A stretch of DNA of 64,000 nucleotides from contig NMRA01000405.1 in assembly GCA_002633005.1 (NCBI GenBank), positions 210,702-274,701 on the forward strand, in the 5' to 3' direction. Of the stretch, positions 34,960 through 46,412 are shown in pieces. The position numbers were made by a program, and so were the translations under genes. How positions within the stretch are numbered: position 1 is the first letter of the stretch; every line of letters begins with the position of its first letter. The notes beneath the pieces are model-generated. The model was not told the origin of the DNA. It saw nothing but the letters and a program-made list of their open reading frames with translations, and made no database searches. The stretch is from Phoronis australis. Taxonomy: Eukaryota > Phoronida > Phoronidae.

Positions 34960-36749
34960 AGTCCTTCTCTCACGCGTTGTTAACCCTTATTACATGGTTA
35001 GAGGATGTTATAAGGATCCAAGAAGTACCTACCCCATAACTAATACACGATCCGTACTCGAAAAAAGTTTAAATGAACGCGCCGCTCACGATTCGCACCC
35101 GAAGAACCACCGCCATTTTGAACTTGCCGCGAACCCGCAAGTACAATTCATTCAGGAACCCAGGCCGAGAAAACGCCGTCAGTGCGACTGGAGCAGTGCC
35201 TGTACTGTTACCAGCCAGCACACGGGGATAAAATAATCAACAGCGCGCCTTAATTTTAATAAAATCAAACTACGGACGATTTTATCGAATTTGCTGAAGA
35301 AATGTGGCGAATAAATTTTGACAGAAATTATTTTGCCAGACTCGGGACCGCAGCCTATAGGACCCGGTGCGGATCGAGACGAGACACTGGCGAACGGTAA
35401 ATGCATGCGGTTGCAAGCTGTTTTGTCGAAGTAAAATGGTCAAATCATAAATGGTCAAATGATACCAGAATTTGACAAGCATCATTAAAAAAATATGAAG
35501 TTGCAAGGAACAAGAAATAGAGGCTCGAAGCTTCACAATCCAACATAGCATATTTCTCAAATTATGATTATTCATATTGTTGACTTCATAACCTGAATTA
35601 AGAAGCAATAAGTTACAAAACATGACTTGAAAGCAATTGAGACTTAAAATTCAGAAAAATATGAATCTTTTTGTGACACCGAATCAAGTCTTGAACAGCA
35701 GTTGACAGTCAAACAAAAAACCATTTCAAAATTATTTCAACTATTTTTTTAGCTTAGTGTAAGATCACCTGAATGGGAAATTTACAGTAAAATAATTCGA
35801 ATACATCTTATATTTTTGCACAAAAAAACATGAAAATTGAACGAAGTTTCTTTTTTGTAGCAACGTTTGTCAAAATGTATCAACGTTAAATCTTCCGAAA
35901 TTACAAAGTAGCCGATTGAACATGCCTTTCAGTTCAGCAAAAGTCGCCATGTTGTCTTTTTGAGTAACAACTGCGAGGCTGAAATTTGGTGAACACTGTT
36001 AAATCGTGCAGAATAGTAAGTAAAGATATGTCTAACTAAATTTCACCGTAATTTGTTGGCGAAAACAATTTACACAAAGTTTTAAACTCGTAACTTATCC
36101 AGCTGTCCTCCAATATGGCCGACGCGATCCAAACAAAGTGACCCAAATTTCGCCACAAAACTTGCAACAACTTTACACTGCTTGCCTCGATTTTGATACT
36201 TTTTCGATTTTTACTGAGTAAAATGCACCACCTTTCTGATGACAGCAAAGTACTTTTTCAAAACGAGAAAAAAAAATAAAACCGAAAAAAATAAGTTCGA
36301 CCCATATTGGTTCCTAGGTTCGACCGGCCTACGTAAGGAACTAAACACCAATGCTATTTTAACATACTAAGTACGCGTAACATTCCAAAAAACATCAACG
36401 ACCACTAACTACAAACTATAAATACACTACATATGCAAACGAATCATGAGATATTACTAACATAACAAAATAATGAAGATTTTTCGAGCAAGCGATAACA
36501 CATTCAGTTACAAGGAAAAAATGGCGGCTTTCAGGACAAGTTCCTGAACTGATGAGCCGGAAATGTGGGTACGGAAATAACCGATGACAACCGGTAATCA
36601 TACGCTCAGAGAGAAGGGTCAAATACTGTTCAAAAATCGCTTTTGGCAAGAAAGGCGAAAAGAATATAAAGAAAGGGTATCGAAAATAAGATTTATGTAG
36701 TAAGTATTTTCGGATACTGGAACCACATGGGCAGTTTGAGAGAAGGACT
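34960..36749. mobile_element. 1790-bp TTAA-flanked insertion (copy F)
   Basis: Perfect TTAA duplications (34956-34959 and 36750-36753) flank a 13-bp inverted terminus, AGTCCTTCTCTCA at the left and the same read inward from 36749. Removing the element and one TTAA rejoins the Penelope-like frame exactly (DSFK|L|IIYYQ), which proves insertion. No domain was recognised inside; the largest frames are about 70-113 codons and unconvincing. TTAA targets are used by piggyBac and Kolobok superfamilies. The AG ends do not match the CCY start of classical piggyBac. Confidence 0.85.
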
Positions 36750-36753
36750 TTAA

Positions 36754-38296
36754 CTTAAAGCTGTCTTCTGGCTTAACGGTCTTAACATTATTATGGATGA
36801 TCCGTTTTAAAACTCGTTCATCTTCAATAAAACGTGAATGAAATTGGTTGCGGTAGAATAGTTTCTTGGTACAATCACTTGCTTGTTTTTAACACATAGG
36901 CTTCTGCAACCGGCTTATCAAAAGCTTCATATTCTCATCAACAAACTTATTGCTGTAACCGTTATTTATCATAATTTGCTTAATGCGATTACACTCAGTG
37001 TTGAAGGTTTTCCAGTCTGAGCAAACGGAATATGCTCTTTTCAAAAAGCTTGTCAAAACAGAGAGTTTATATCTCAGAAGACATTGGCTAGTTTCATGTA
37101 AACAAACCCCATCATATGTAGGTTTCCTGCATACTGAGGTTTTAATGCCAGAATCATCATAATCAATTAGTACATCTAAGAACGGTAGCTTGTTGTTAAC
37201 TGGTAATTCATGCGTGAATTTTAATGCAGAATTTTGCTCTAAAGAGAGTTTGATCTCCATCAGCTTATCATGGATGACAATCATAAAGATATTATCAGCA
37301 TACCTGCAGTACATGTTCGGCTTTTCCTGAAGACCATCAATAACTTTAGCTTCAATGTTGCACATGTAAAAATCAGCAAAAGTTGGTCCGAGAGGTGATC
37401 CCATGGATACACCATTGGTTTGTAAATACAGTTTGCCATCGATGTTCCTAAAAGGTACTTTTGTAGTGCAAAGTAACAACAAATCTCGAATTACCTCTTT
37501 AGGAATACTGGGAGGAGCCATTGATACATGGTTGTACATAGAAGATATTATATATTTCTACAGTTTCAACAACAGGGACGTTAGTAAATAAACTTTCAAC
37601 GTCAAGAGATACAGGATAGGAATTTGGTGTTGCGTCAATAGATCTTAATAAATCTAAAAATTCATCACGAGATTTCACATTGTACTTATAGGGTAAGGAT
37701 TGTGTAATAAGTTTATCTAATGTTTTAGCAATTTCATAGGTAGGGGTTAACACTTGAGAAATGATGGGTCGTAGTGGGTACCCTTGCTTGTGTGTTTTAG
37801 GGTTACCGTACAAGTATCCTTCTGAAAAATCACCTTCAACAATTTTGAAATACCGTTTATGAACATTAGCTAGTTTAATTAAACGGTTTAACTCTTTCTT
37901 AAGATTATTTATGGGGTTACGATTTATACTCTCAAACTTTGACTTGTCAGCGATAATGTTATTCAACTTCTCTTTGTACTCGTTGTTATTCATTATGACA
38001 TACGCAGTTGTCTTATCGGACTTCCTAATAACAATGTCATCATTGTCCCTCAGTTGCTTGGCGGCAATACGAAGTTCTTTTGTTAATATTCTTGTGGAAT
38101 TTCTTGAATTGGATATGTTCTTTGTTCCTTCTGCCTTGAGCTGGTCTTTAATATTTGTATTAACATTGACAAAGGCATTTCTCTCAAGGTTTTCAACACG
38201 TTTTTTGACAAAAAATTATTTTCATCTTCTGTAAGTTGATGATCAGACAAATCCATGTATGTTTTCCGCTCTTGCGGTGTAACTATAGCACCTTTA
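36754..38296 (-). pseudogene. Penelope-like reverse transcriptase, frameshifted
   Basis: The frame begins within or beyond the TA repeat with AIVTPQERKTYMDLSDHQLT. It passes a one-base loss in an A run near 38203, then continues DDIVIRKSDKTTAYVIMNNN, GYLYGNPKTHKQGYPLRPII (RT2a/finger), SLDVESLFTNVPV (palm), a second frameshift near 37545, LQTNGVSMGSPLGPTFADFY and the active-site block YCRYADNIFM. It ends with a NKLPFLDVLI thumb block and FIEDERVLKRIIHNNVKTVKPEDSF. YADN replaces the catalytic Y-x-DD. All blocks are hallmarks of Penelope-like RTs. Confidence 0.85.
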
Positions 38297-38300
38297 TATA

Positions 38301-38307
<7 letters not shown>

Positions 38308-38396
<89 letters not shown>
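38308..38396. repeat. TA microsatellite
   Basis: A long (TA)n tract with minor interruptions lies at the 5' boundary of the Penelope-like element. Confidence 0.95.
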
Positions 38397-38398
<2 letters not shown>

Positions 38399-38401
38399 AA
38401 A

Positions 38402-38912
38402 TTGGTTAAACGCACGACACTTTTCATTGTTCACAGTTCCGTTACGTTCGTATCTTCGGAACAAAACTCAACTCTCAACTGAACATAGATAAAGTAACTG
38501 ACTAAACGAACGTAAAATCACTTGTCAAGAAATTGTGGAAAACACGTGAATTCTCTACCTGGAGCACAATGGGCTGCGATTGAAAGTACTATAGTCCCTC
38601 TTGTTTGCGTGACTTTCCTGTTACCCCCCCCCCCTTCATTAGTCATTCTTTGTAGTATTTCACACCCGCCGTGTTCCACTGTGTGTGTCATCAGCTTATG
38701 CTCTGTGGTGGCATTACTGCGTCATTTTATCTCCACTTGAGAATGAAACAAGTATGTTTCGAAATATCGTGTGTCTTTTAATTATGTCGCTAGGTCAGTT
38801 ACTGTATCTATGCTCAGTTGAGAGTAGAGTTTTGTTCCGAAGGTACGAACGAAGGTGCGAACGTAACGGAATAAAGACTGTGAACAATGAAAAGTATCGT
38901 GCGTTTAACCAA
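38402..38912. repeat. Inverted repeat (~100-bp arms) upstream of Penelope-like element
   Basis: 38402-38505 (TTGGTTAAACGCACGACACT onward) is the inverse of about 38790-38912, with roughly 90 percent match and a few small indels. The ~290-bp centre contains a hairpin motif CTTGAGAATGAAAC-AAGTAT-GTTTCGAAATAT (38736-38768). Inverted or direct terminal repeats (pLTRs) are common at Penelope-like element boundaries. Confidence 0.65.
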
Positions 38913-38914
38913 TT

Positions 38915-39470
38915 CTGTATAACCGAAAACTTGCTCCCGAAGTACAGCCATAAATGTATGAATATGTAAATATATAATTATATATACATAAACATATACA
39001 TATACATAAATATATATATTACATGCCAAGCTTAAAATCAAATTCTCTCTAGTCTTTCCTTTCTCGACATCACTACTAAGATCAGTGGTGGGTGCTCATC
39101 CGTAAGAAGATGGCACTTGACCCTGGTGATGTTCCCCTGGTAGGCATACTAATGATTACTTTATCATTAGCAACCACGGTCCAATTAGTTACATTTCCAA
39201 CTGCTTTGGACATAATGGCGTCCAGAAACTGTGCTAGTCCACTTCCTGTTCGGTCATTAGCGCTACTTCACTTCTTAACTATATTCAGAATAGATATTGA
39301 TTAAGTAATTAGTAAGAATAGATCCATTTTAAGTTGCCCAAAATTTGTGCATATGTACTTTTAAACCATGGGGTCAAACTTGTTGACATGTACTTTAACG
39401 TCAAAATCTATTTTTAGATGGTGTTTTGGGGTCAAAGCACTAGAAATTCTAGAAATTTCTGAGAACAAAT
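38915..39470. other. No gene seen
   Basis: A short AT-rich TATATACATA stretch at 38965-39020 is followed by unassigned sequence. No domain or RNA was recognised. Confidence 0.5.
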
Positions 39471-39565
39471 CTTAGCAGCCAATGATATGATTTGATATGA
39501 TCATGTGGTTTTTATTATCCAGTCGGTAAATAAGTAGATACCTGTAATACCTGCCACGGACAGGA

Positions 39566-40225
39566 TCATTGGGGATATGCTGGTGCATTAATCCCCTCCC
39601 CAGACCATCCCCGTGACAGCAGAAGGCGCAGAACTCCAGGGCTGATGTTGCCTGTAAGCATTTGATTAGACAGCACTCGGGCACGGCTCTTCTTGTGACT
39701 CTTCGCAGCATGGCCATAAATAATACCGGCTTCGAGCAGTCGGCTGCCATCATTGAACTCAGCCAGTTGGGATGCAGTCTGCTCGTGGTTGCGTTTGCGG
39801 GCCAGCAGCTTAACGTCAGCCGAATATAAGTAGAGGGGTTGGTTGGTGGTGCATGAGCCAGCGAGGTAATCTGCACGCTCATTAATCAAGACACCGGCGT
39901 GCCAAGGTACGAAAGACCAGATCACTACATGATGAGGGTGGTGTGATCGGAAGACACCCCAGTTGGCTGGGAGGTTTCCAGATTGAACTTTCATCAACAC
40001 TGCCATGGAATCGGTGGCAAAGATAATGGTGTGATTCTCCAGGTCTAGGAGTGACAGCTTGGTTAGGGCACGTTGTACAACTGTATAGCCTCAAACTCCA
40101 TCCGCGTACTGCTTGTGTATACATGGTGGCAGCCACTACCTTCCGCAATGACGTTGTTAGCACAGCGTATTTGATAACCCCATCCCGCACGATTAGTTTC
40201 ACCATCGAAGGATCCATCAGTTGCT
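39566..40225 (-). pseudogene. RNase H domain of a retrotransposon, frameshifted
   Basis: The minus strand reads ATDGSFDGETNRAGWGYQI and RMEFEAIQ. After a frameshift near 40070 it continues FATDSMAVLMKVQSGNLPAN and VIWSFVPWHAGVLINERADYLAG. These give the RNase HI residues Asp (TDGS), Glu (MEFEA), Asp (ATDSM) and the His/Asp block (HAG..NERAD). A C-terminal extension (SRARVLSNQMLTGNISPGVL) is typical of non-LTR retroelement polyproteins. No reverse transcriptase is seen upstream, so this is a fragment. Confidence 0.75.
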
Positions 40226-40589
40226 ACAATGATCGCGCAAGATGCTCATTGGCTGCCAGTACAAGAACTTGGTGAGGAACCGAATGTCATCATTGATTTC
40301 AACAGGGAAGCTCGGGAATGGCCTCCTGGAGTAGCCCAAGCATTATGCCGTCAGCAATGGCGTGATCTTGGCGGTATTAATGCTAAATAAGTAGAATATT
40401 ATAATATGGGCTAAAATTAAGAAGCTATTCAGATGAGCTATAGTAGTTGAAGCATAAAGACTTGCTACAGCGTACAGAAGAAATTGTACAGCAGAGCCAT
40501 CTCGTGGAAGATTCTAAAGAGGACCTTGGCAAGGGCAAGGGTTAACGAACAGGAAGTTAACTAAGAGCTTGTCATTTGCATCGTGGATG

Positions 40590-40705
40590 GTGCGATACTG
40601 CCTGAAGTGTTGCGTCACCAGAGACTGTGACCAGCAAGAAGAATCGTGGGTAGACGAAAGTGCCTGCAAGTGTTGCGTCACCAGGGACTGTGACCAGCAA
40701 GTACA
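40590..40705. repeat. Direct repeat of ~36 bp, two copies
   Basis: AAGTGTTGCGTCACCAG followed by GACTGTGACCAGCAAG occurs at about 40604 and again at about 40670 with one difference. It lies in non-coding sequence beside the RNase H remnant. Confidence 0.7.
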
Positions 40706-41134
40706 CTGTCGCAATACAGTGTGTGAAGTTTGAAGATTCACCAACAAGTGGAGAGTCCTACAGCTTGGATAGCATATAAGACATTTGATTACTTTGGTTG
40801 ATTGATTGAAGTAATCTTTAAAGAGGGCGCTAGCATAATTACTCTTCTTTGTAGTTGATTACATTAATTAACAACAGGTTTCACTTGTATAATTTGTGGC
40901 TATCATGTAAAAAATAAAATTAATTACTGGATTTTATCATTCTCTCTCCATCTACACACAATCTCAAAGCATAACTGCCTTTTAAACAAACCGACAGTCA
41001 ATTTTTTACATATTTCTCAAACCCTGTTTTCCTTTTATTGATCTTCTTTTTGAATACTTTAATTTCTATTCATTTTTCAATTTTTCATTTGTTTATTTAT
41101 ATAAAGGATACCTCCGTGATAGCGGTCGAAGGTC

Positions 41135-41275
41135 CCTGCCTGCTTGCCTGCCTGTCTGCCTGCCTGCTTGCCTGCCTGCCTCCCTCCCTCTCTCTCTCAA
41201 ACCCTGCCTTCACCCCTCTCTCTCTAATCCTCACTCCCCCTCCCTCCTCTCCACCTCCCCTCCCCTGCCACTTTC
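41135..41275. repeat. Simple repeat, CCTG/CTCC-rich
   Basis: (CCTGCCTG/CTTG)n passes into C/T-rich sequence (CCCTCC, TCTCTC). There is no coding potential beyond the repeat itself. Confidence 0.85.
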
Positions 41276-41345
41276 CCTATTCCTTCCCCCGTAAACACAC
41301 CATTCTGCGGCACACAATAGTGTGACCCAAGGACAAACCTCTTAA

Positions 41346-42669
41346 AGGCGAAGGCAACCTTTTTCCATGTCATTTTGAGCTAAAATAAGGTTGGTTGGTT
41401 ATCCTAGACATATTTTTCACTTAATTACAGCTTTTCGTAATTTTATTAATTATTCGTCCGCTTTTCCGGAAGTGACGTTTTAGGAGGCAAGCGCTTCCCG
41501 CCAATTTCTTTTCACATAGTCTGACTGTGAGAGCTGCCGAGTCAGTCATTGTTCTACCTCGGTTGTGTTAAGTTCCGTCGTCGTTCGCTTTCATTTACTA
41601 GTCAGTCAACATGCCACACTGTTGCTGCGTANNNNNNNNNNNNNNNNNNNNNNNNNNNNNNNNNNNNNNNNNNNNNNNNNNNNNNNNNNNNNNNNNNNNN
41701 NNNNNNNNNNNNNNNNNNNNNNNNNNNNNNNNNNNNNNNNNNNNNNNNNNNNNNNNNNNNNNNNNNNNNNNNNNNNNNNNNNNNNNNNNNNNNNNNNNNN
41801 NNNNNNNNNNNNNNNNNNNNNNNNNNNNNNNNNNNNNNNNNNNNNNNNNNNNNNNNNNNNNNNNNNNNNNNNNNNNNNNNNNNNNNNNNNNNNNNNNNNN
41901 NNNNNNNNNNNNNNNNNNNNNNNNNNNNNNNNNNNNNNNNNNNNNNNNNNNNNNNNNNNNNNNNNNNNNNNNNNNNNNNNNNNNNNNNNNNNNNNNNNNN
42001 NNNNNNNNNNNNNNNNNNNNNNNNNNNNNNNNNNNNNNNNNNNNNNNNNNNNNNNNNNNNNNNNNNNNNNNNNNNNNNNNNNNNNNNNNNNNNNNNNNNN
42101 NNNNNNNNNNNNNNNNNNNNNNNNNNNNNNNNNNNNNNNNNNNNNNNNNNNNNNNNNNNNNNNNNNNNNNNNNNNNNNNNNNNNNNNNNNNNNNNNNNNN
42201 NNNNNNNNNNNNNNNNNNNNNNNNNNNNNNNNNNNNNNNNNNNNNNNNNNNNNNNNNNNNNNNNNCACTGCTGTGAACAAGGTCTCCGTCACTCACACTA
42301 CTGTCACTGTGATACGGGTCACCGACTCCAGCCATTTTCAGCTTACAACACACTAAACAATCCCTAAATCCAACGCAGTTGAGTTCTCTACTAACCTATC
42401 TTGCCGCAGAATACTCGCCGATGGAAAGTGGTGGCGACAATTGGTGAAAAATAGCACAAAACAAAAGTAGAATAGAACAGATTCGCACAGTAAGCTCAAC
42501 GCAAAACCAAGTGGCGGGAAGCGCTTGCCTCCTAAAACGTCACTTCCGGAAAAGCGGACGAATAATTAATAAAATTACGAAAAGCTGTAATTAAGTGAAA
42601 AATATGTCTAGGATAACCAACCAACCTTATTTTAGCTCAAAATGACATGGAAAAAGGTTGCCTTCGCCT
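41346..42669. mobile_element. 1324-bp TTAA-flanked transposon with ~170-bp inverted repeats (copy D)
   Basis: TTAA at 41342-41345 and 42670-42673 flank termini AGGCGAAGGCAACCTTTTTC in inverted orientation. The arms match over about 170 bp (through GGAAGTGACGTTTTAGGAGG and GCGCTTCCCGCCA). The middle is a 634-N assembly gap (41632-42265). An ATG-started minus frame (42335, MAGVGDPYHSD) enters the gap. It is paralogous to 15077-16400; the same overall length suggests the gap size is about right. Confidence 0.85.
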
Positions 42670-42673
42670 TTAA

Positions 42674-43307
42674 AGAAAATACCAGCAGGGTGTCACATCC
42701 GTTGTGAAGATGATAACTGTACCGAGGAGTATATCGGGGAAACTCAACAACCGTGAATTGTGAATTAAACAATGGCAACTGAATGAGCTTTATCAAAACC
42801 GTCCATTTGTTATGTTTTGGAACAATTTCCCTTATCATAGAACAAAAAATGGACCTTTCTGCTAAAAAAATTCCCAATCCCACAACAACGCTCGATGCTG
42901 CCTAGCTTGCAGGGTTGCTAGATGTACATAGATGTCACTCGTGGGCCGTGCAGTGGCTAATGTATCGTCGCTCTGAGTGAGTCTTGCACGAGCCGGCTCA
43001 CCAACATCTACAAAACAACATCTCGGGAAGCAGAATAAGTTATGAAAAGCACATATGGTCGCTTGGCATTGCATTTGATGCCAGGTATTACAAGAAAATG
43101 TAAAGCTTTTTTCGTCTCAAAATACCGTATCTGGTAACATGTGGAGATAATCTGTGGTCGGATCTAATGCGCAGGTGTTGGCGTACGGCTAAATAACCCG
43201 AGGGCGTCAAAGACGAGTGAAACGAAACCTATTGTCAACAGTGAGTGTGTAATAGCTGCTCACGTCTTACCCGCCAATACAACATCTGGGTCTTGACGTC
43301 GGATTTC
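42674..43307. other. Upstream region of the acid phosphatase gene
   Basis: No coding exon is recognised and no TATA box is evident. The 5' untranslated region and promoter are presumably here or further upstream. Confidence 0.4.
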
Positions 43308-44744
43308 ATGATGTGCATTCAAAGTTTATGCTCCCTGTGTTTTTGGATATTTGCCGTTTACTGTCGTTGCATCAACGGGCAGAAGCAAGACATAAGGAAC
43401 TTGTCCAGGGATAAAAGTGATTTTTGGAAACTGAACAACAATCCAGAACAAATACATCTGGCTTTGGGAAATGAAGTATCGGAGATGATCGTTGTTTGGG
43501 CTAGTCCCGATCCGCTTCAGGAGGGAGATGTTCCCTCGGTTATCTATGGAGTGGATTCCTGGAAACTAGACAACAGGAGGAATGGGACGAGTCTCGACTT
43601 TGAAGTACCGGCACAATTTTTCAGTGGAAAATGGGTCCACGCTAACGTGCATAGTGCACATGGATATCACAGAGTGGTACTAACAGCCTTGATGCCTAAT
43701 ACACGGTACTGGTATAAAGTAATATCTGGCAATGAAGAGAGTAATCTGTATTCGTTTAAGACATTAAAAGAAGGACACACCTGGCCAGCTAGATTTATAG
43801 TGTATGGCGACATGGGACGAAAGGCGGGCGCAATCAGTTTGGGTCGATTACGTGCAGAAGCTCAAAGAAGAGATAAGGCAGTCGACGCTTTTATTCACGT
43901 TGGCGACTTTGCGTATAATTTTCAAGATAGTCAAGGAAAGGTGGGTGATTCATTCATGAAAAGAATTGAGAGCATTGCAAGTCATGTACCCTACATGACT
44001 TGCCCTGGAAATCATGAAATTTTTGGCGATTTTGCTCACTATCGCTATCGATTTTCCATGCCATCATCTGATTGGCCAATTCCTTTGAATAAAATGTGGT
44101 ACAGCTTTAATGTCGGTCTTGCTCATTTTATCAGTTATTCCACCGAAGTTTATTTCACACATAAAGGAGCTTACATAAGCGACCAATTGAAATGGCTAGA
44201 AGAAGATTTAAAGTATGCTAACGTGCCAACTAATCGGACTGCACAGCCATGGATTATTGCTTTTGGTCACCGCCCCATGTACTGTTCAAATGCTGACCGT
44301 GACGACTGCACAAAGAAACTCTCAAAAGTTCGAGCTGGACTTGAAACTCTCATGTACAAGTATGGAGTGGACGTCTTAATACAAGGTCATGAACATTCGT
44401 ATGAGAGACTGTACCCTGTGTACAATGAAACTGTCACGAATTGTGACTATGTGAACCCCAAGGCACCAGTTCATCTCATCAGCGGTGCGGCTGGTTGCAA
44501 TGAGAAAGGTGGTCTTTGTTTCGACGTCATGTTACATGCAGCCAGACCTTGGTCGGCCTTCCGGTCATGGCTACCTGGTCTTAATGGCTATGGTCGACTG
44601 ACGGTTCACAACTCAACACACCTGTACTGGGAGCAGGTGATTGCATACACCGGCCAGGTGATGGACAGCTTGTGGTTAGTCCAAGAAAATCATGCGCCAT
44701 TTAGCACTCCATTTGTAGCTGATCAAAGCAAGTGCAGTGTATAA
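43308..44744 (+). CDS. ACP7-like: Purple acid phosphatase (ACP7-like), intronless
   Basis: 478 codons from the ATG at 43308 (an in-frame ATG follows at once). The open frame extends upstream, but no earlier ATG precedes the hydrophobic leader SLCSLCFWIFAVYC, which looks like a signal peptide. An N-terminal fibronectin-like region (about 45-155) precedes a metallophosphatase domain with all metal-ligand blocks: GDMG (D168), GDFAYN (D200, Y203), GNHE (N235), FGHRP (H321) and QGHEHSYER (H361, H363). The conserved Tyr gives the purple Fe(III) charge-transfer family its name. N-glycosylation sites NGTS, NRTA, NETV and NSTH agree with a secreted or lysosomal protein. These enzymes hydrolyse phosphomonoesters at acid pH. 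Animal ACP7 genes usually have introns, so this may be a retrocopy that stayed open or an intron-poor lineage gene. Confidence 0.92.
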   Translation: MMCIQSLCSLCFWIFAVYCRCINGQKQDIRNLSRDKSDFWKLNNNPEQIHLALGNEVSEMIVVWASPDPLQEGDVPSVIYGVDSWKLDNRRNGTSLDFEVPAQFFSGKWVHANVHSAHGYHRVVLTALMPNTRYWYKVISGNEESNLYSFKTLKEGHTWPARFIVYGDMGRKAGAISLGRLRAEAQRRDKAVDAFIHVGDFAYNFQDSQGKVGDSFMKRIESIASHVPYMTCPGNHEIFGDFAHYRYRFSMPSSDWPIPLNKMWYSFNVGLAHFISYSTEVYFTHKGAYISDQLKWLEEDLKYANVPTNRTAQPWIIAFGHRPMYCSNADRDDCTKKLSKVRAGLETLMYKYGVDVLIQGHEHSYERLYPVYNETVTNCDYVNPKAPVHLISGAAGCNEKGGLCFDVMLHAARPWSAFRSWLPGLNGYGRLTVHNSTHLYWEQVIAYTGQVMDSLWLVQENHAPFSTPFVADQSKCSV

Positions 44745-46412
44745 GCTGTGCGAGTTTTCATGTGTCAAAATCATTAAGCTATCGGGAGGAAAGTGTGAAG
44801 GAGGGTGGGAGAGAAGCTGGGAAAGGGTTACAGCAGTCTGGCTAATAAGACATTTGTTTTACAGATCGACAATATAAAGGCAGTAGCGGTACTAAAACGG
44901 TAATATTACAGGGTCAAGGTTTTTATCTTCAAGGTAAAGCTACTACGATCCTACCACCAGACATCTTTTGTCTTAGAACACTTTTAAAGTCCTTTTGAAG
45001 TTGAAATCAAGTTGTTCCATACTCAGGTGAAAGTCATTTCTGCATTTGGAAATAACTGACAATTTTAATTGAAATTTTAATTAAAATTATTCGAGAACAT
45101 GCTCCATGTGTGTCGCTGAGCCAACCATGCAACAACGAACTGTCAGTTCACCGCAATCCCAGTGACGTAATTTTCCAATTCCGGTTGTTATGTACAGTCG
45201 TACAACGCCTCCAAAAATTGCTTGCCAAGCGACAATTGCCTTTTTGCCGAACAGTTTAGACGGTCGACTCTTGATTGATCTGAGTAAGAAAAAAAGTTTC
45301 ATTGCAGTTATAATTTCTGGCGCCACAAGGTTCGTTTCATCAACAACGAATCAGTAACAAGAAGTTCAACTGCACATAACATTTGATAAAACTTATTTTT
45401 GGTTTGACAGAAAGTTGGCACTCTATCCCTACATCCCTGCCTCTTCCCCTCCCTCCTGCGTTTCCTGTCCCTCTCTCCCTCTCTCTCCCTCTCTCTCCCT
45501 CTCATAAAATAGGGTTGAGAAAAAGAAAGGGCTTAACAATGGAATAACTAAGTCAAGTTATCATACGACGTGTGCGCGCTTGAGAAAGAGTCTACACGTG
45601 TCGCATTGATTGAAGCGGGTGGCCATGTGCATATTAGTTGGCTTCTGAAATCAGCACATATGCTGCCTCAGGCTAAAACTGTTATCTTAATAATATGATG
45701 CCTGTGGAAAGTTACCGAGACTATCCCGGGGTATATCAGGTGTTTTCATCCTGATTTAACAATTAGTTTGAATTTTATTTTGGTTCAAATCTTTATCAAG
45801 AATTAGCTTAGCTTCTGGTTTTCACTTTGAATGGATTTTTTTACTTGGGTTTAGTTTTTAGGTTATGACCCGACCTGTCGTCGTGCTGCAAACTGCTGTC
45901 AAAGTCTAAAGGTCCATAGTATGCATTGTGATCAAATGTGACTCTAGACAGGTAACCTGTCCGTAAACAAGTATTCCATATCACGAGACTTGCTGCCCAA
46001 GCCAGTACGCAATATAAACTAGGTGCACAGGTTCACAAGGGAATAATTAGTCATCTTGGGTTTTTTCAGGCTGCCCGAAATGAGACATCCAGTTTACTTT
46101 TAATTATTATAACCTTATAACCTTTAGGTAAAATCTTACTTGCAAGTCAAGAACATTCTTACGTTCGACAATATGGGTGTCGTTGCCTCTGTAACGGGGC
46201 TCTTTTCAAATAAATCAAGTGTAGACCGTTTGGAGGTTTATTGCCGTTTATTGCACCAATAGTTGCATAGTCCAATCAATTGGACTGGTTGTGACACACG
46301 GACTAACCAGCTGGATCCTAGCTTGTGAACCCTATTCTGGCAATACTAATTTAAAACAAACTACACCCCAGTTCACAGAACAAATCAAAGACAACGACCC
46401 GAAATGTAGCAA
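44745..46412. other. No gene seen downstream of acid phosphatase
   Basis: Unassigned AT-rich sequence with a CT-rich tract at about 45425-45505 (CTCTCTCCC repeats). No domain was recognised. Confidence 0.5.

Larger units (their letters stand above)
34184..38296 (-). mobile_element. Penelope-like retroelement (copy 2), split by a 1790-bp insertion
   Basis: In minus-strand order: a reverse transcriptase (38296-36889), the start of the GIY-YIG region (36888-36754), an inserted TTAA element (36749-34960), the GIY-YIG core (34959-34585), and a 3' non-coding tail with a CTGATGA...GAAAG motif (34267-34231). TA microsatellites bound both ends. Penelope-like elements encode one RT plus GIY-YIG polyprotein and mobilise by target-primed reverse transcription. 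This copy is dead: frameshifts near 38203 and 37545, an altered active site and stops in the nuclease. Confidence 0.85.

Noticed and set aside
34960-36749. Classical piggyBac element
   Set aside because: The TTAA target fits, but the ends begin AGTCC rather than CCY and no piggyBac transposase residues are visible.
38255-38482. Tyr-Ile repeat frames over TA tracts (also at 49007-49231)
   Set aside because: Translation of (TA)n microsatellites, not proteins.
41549-42367. Long open frames across the N gap
   Set aside because: They consist almost entirely of unknown bases; only the short MAGVGDP start on the minus strand is informative.
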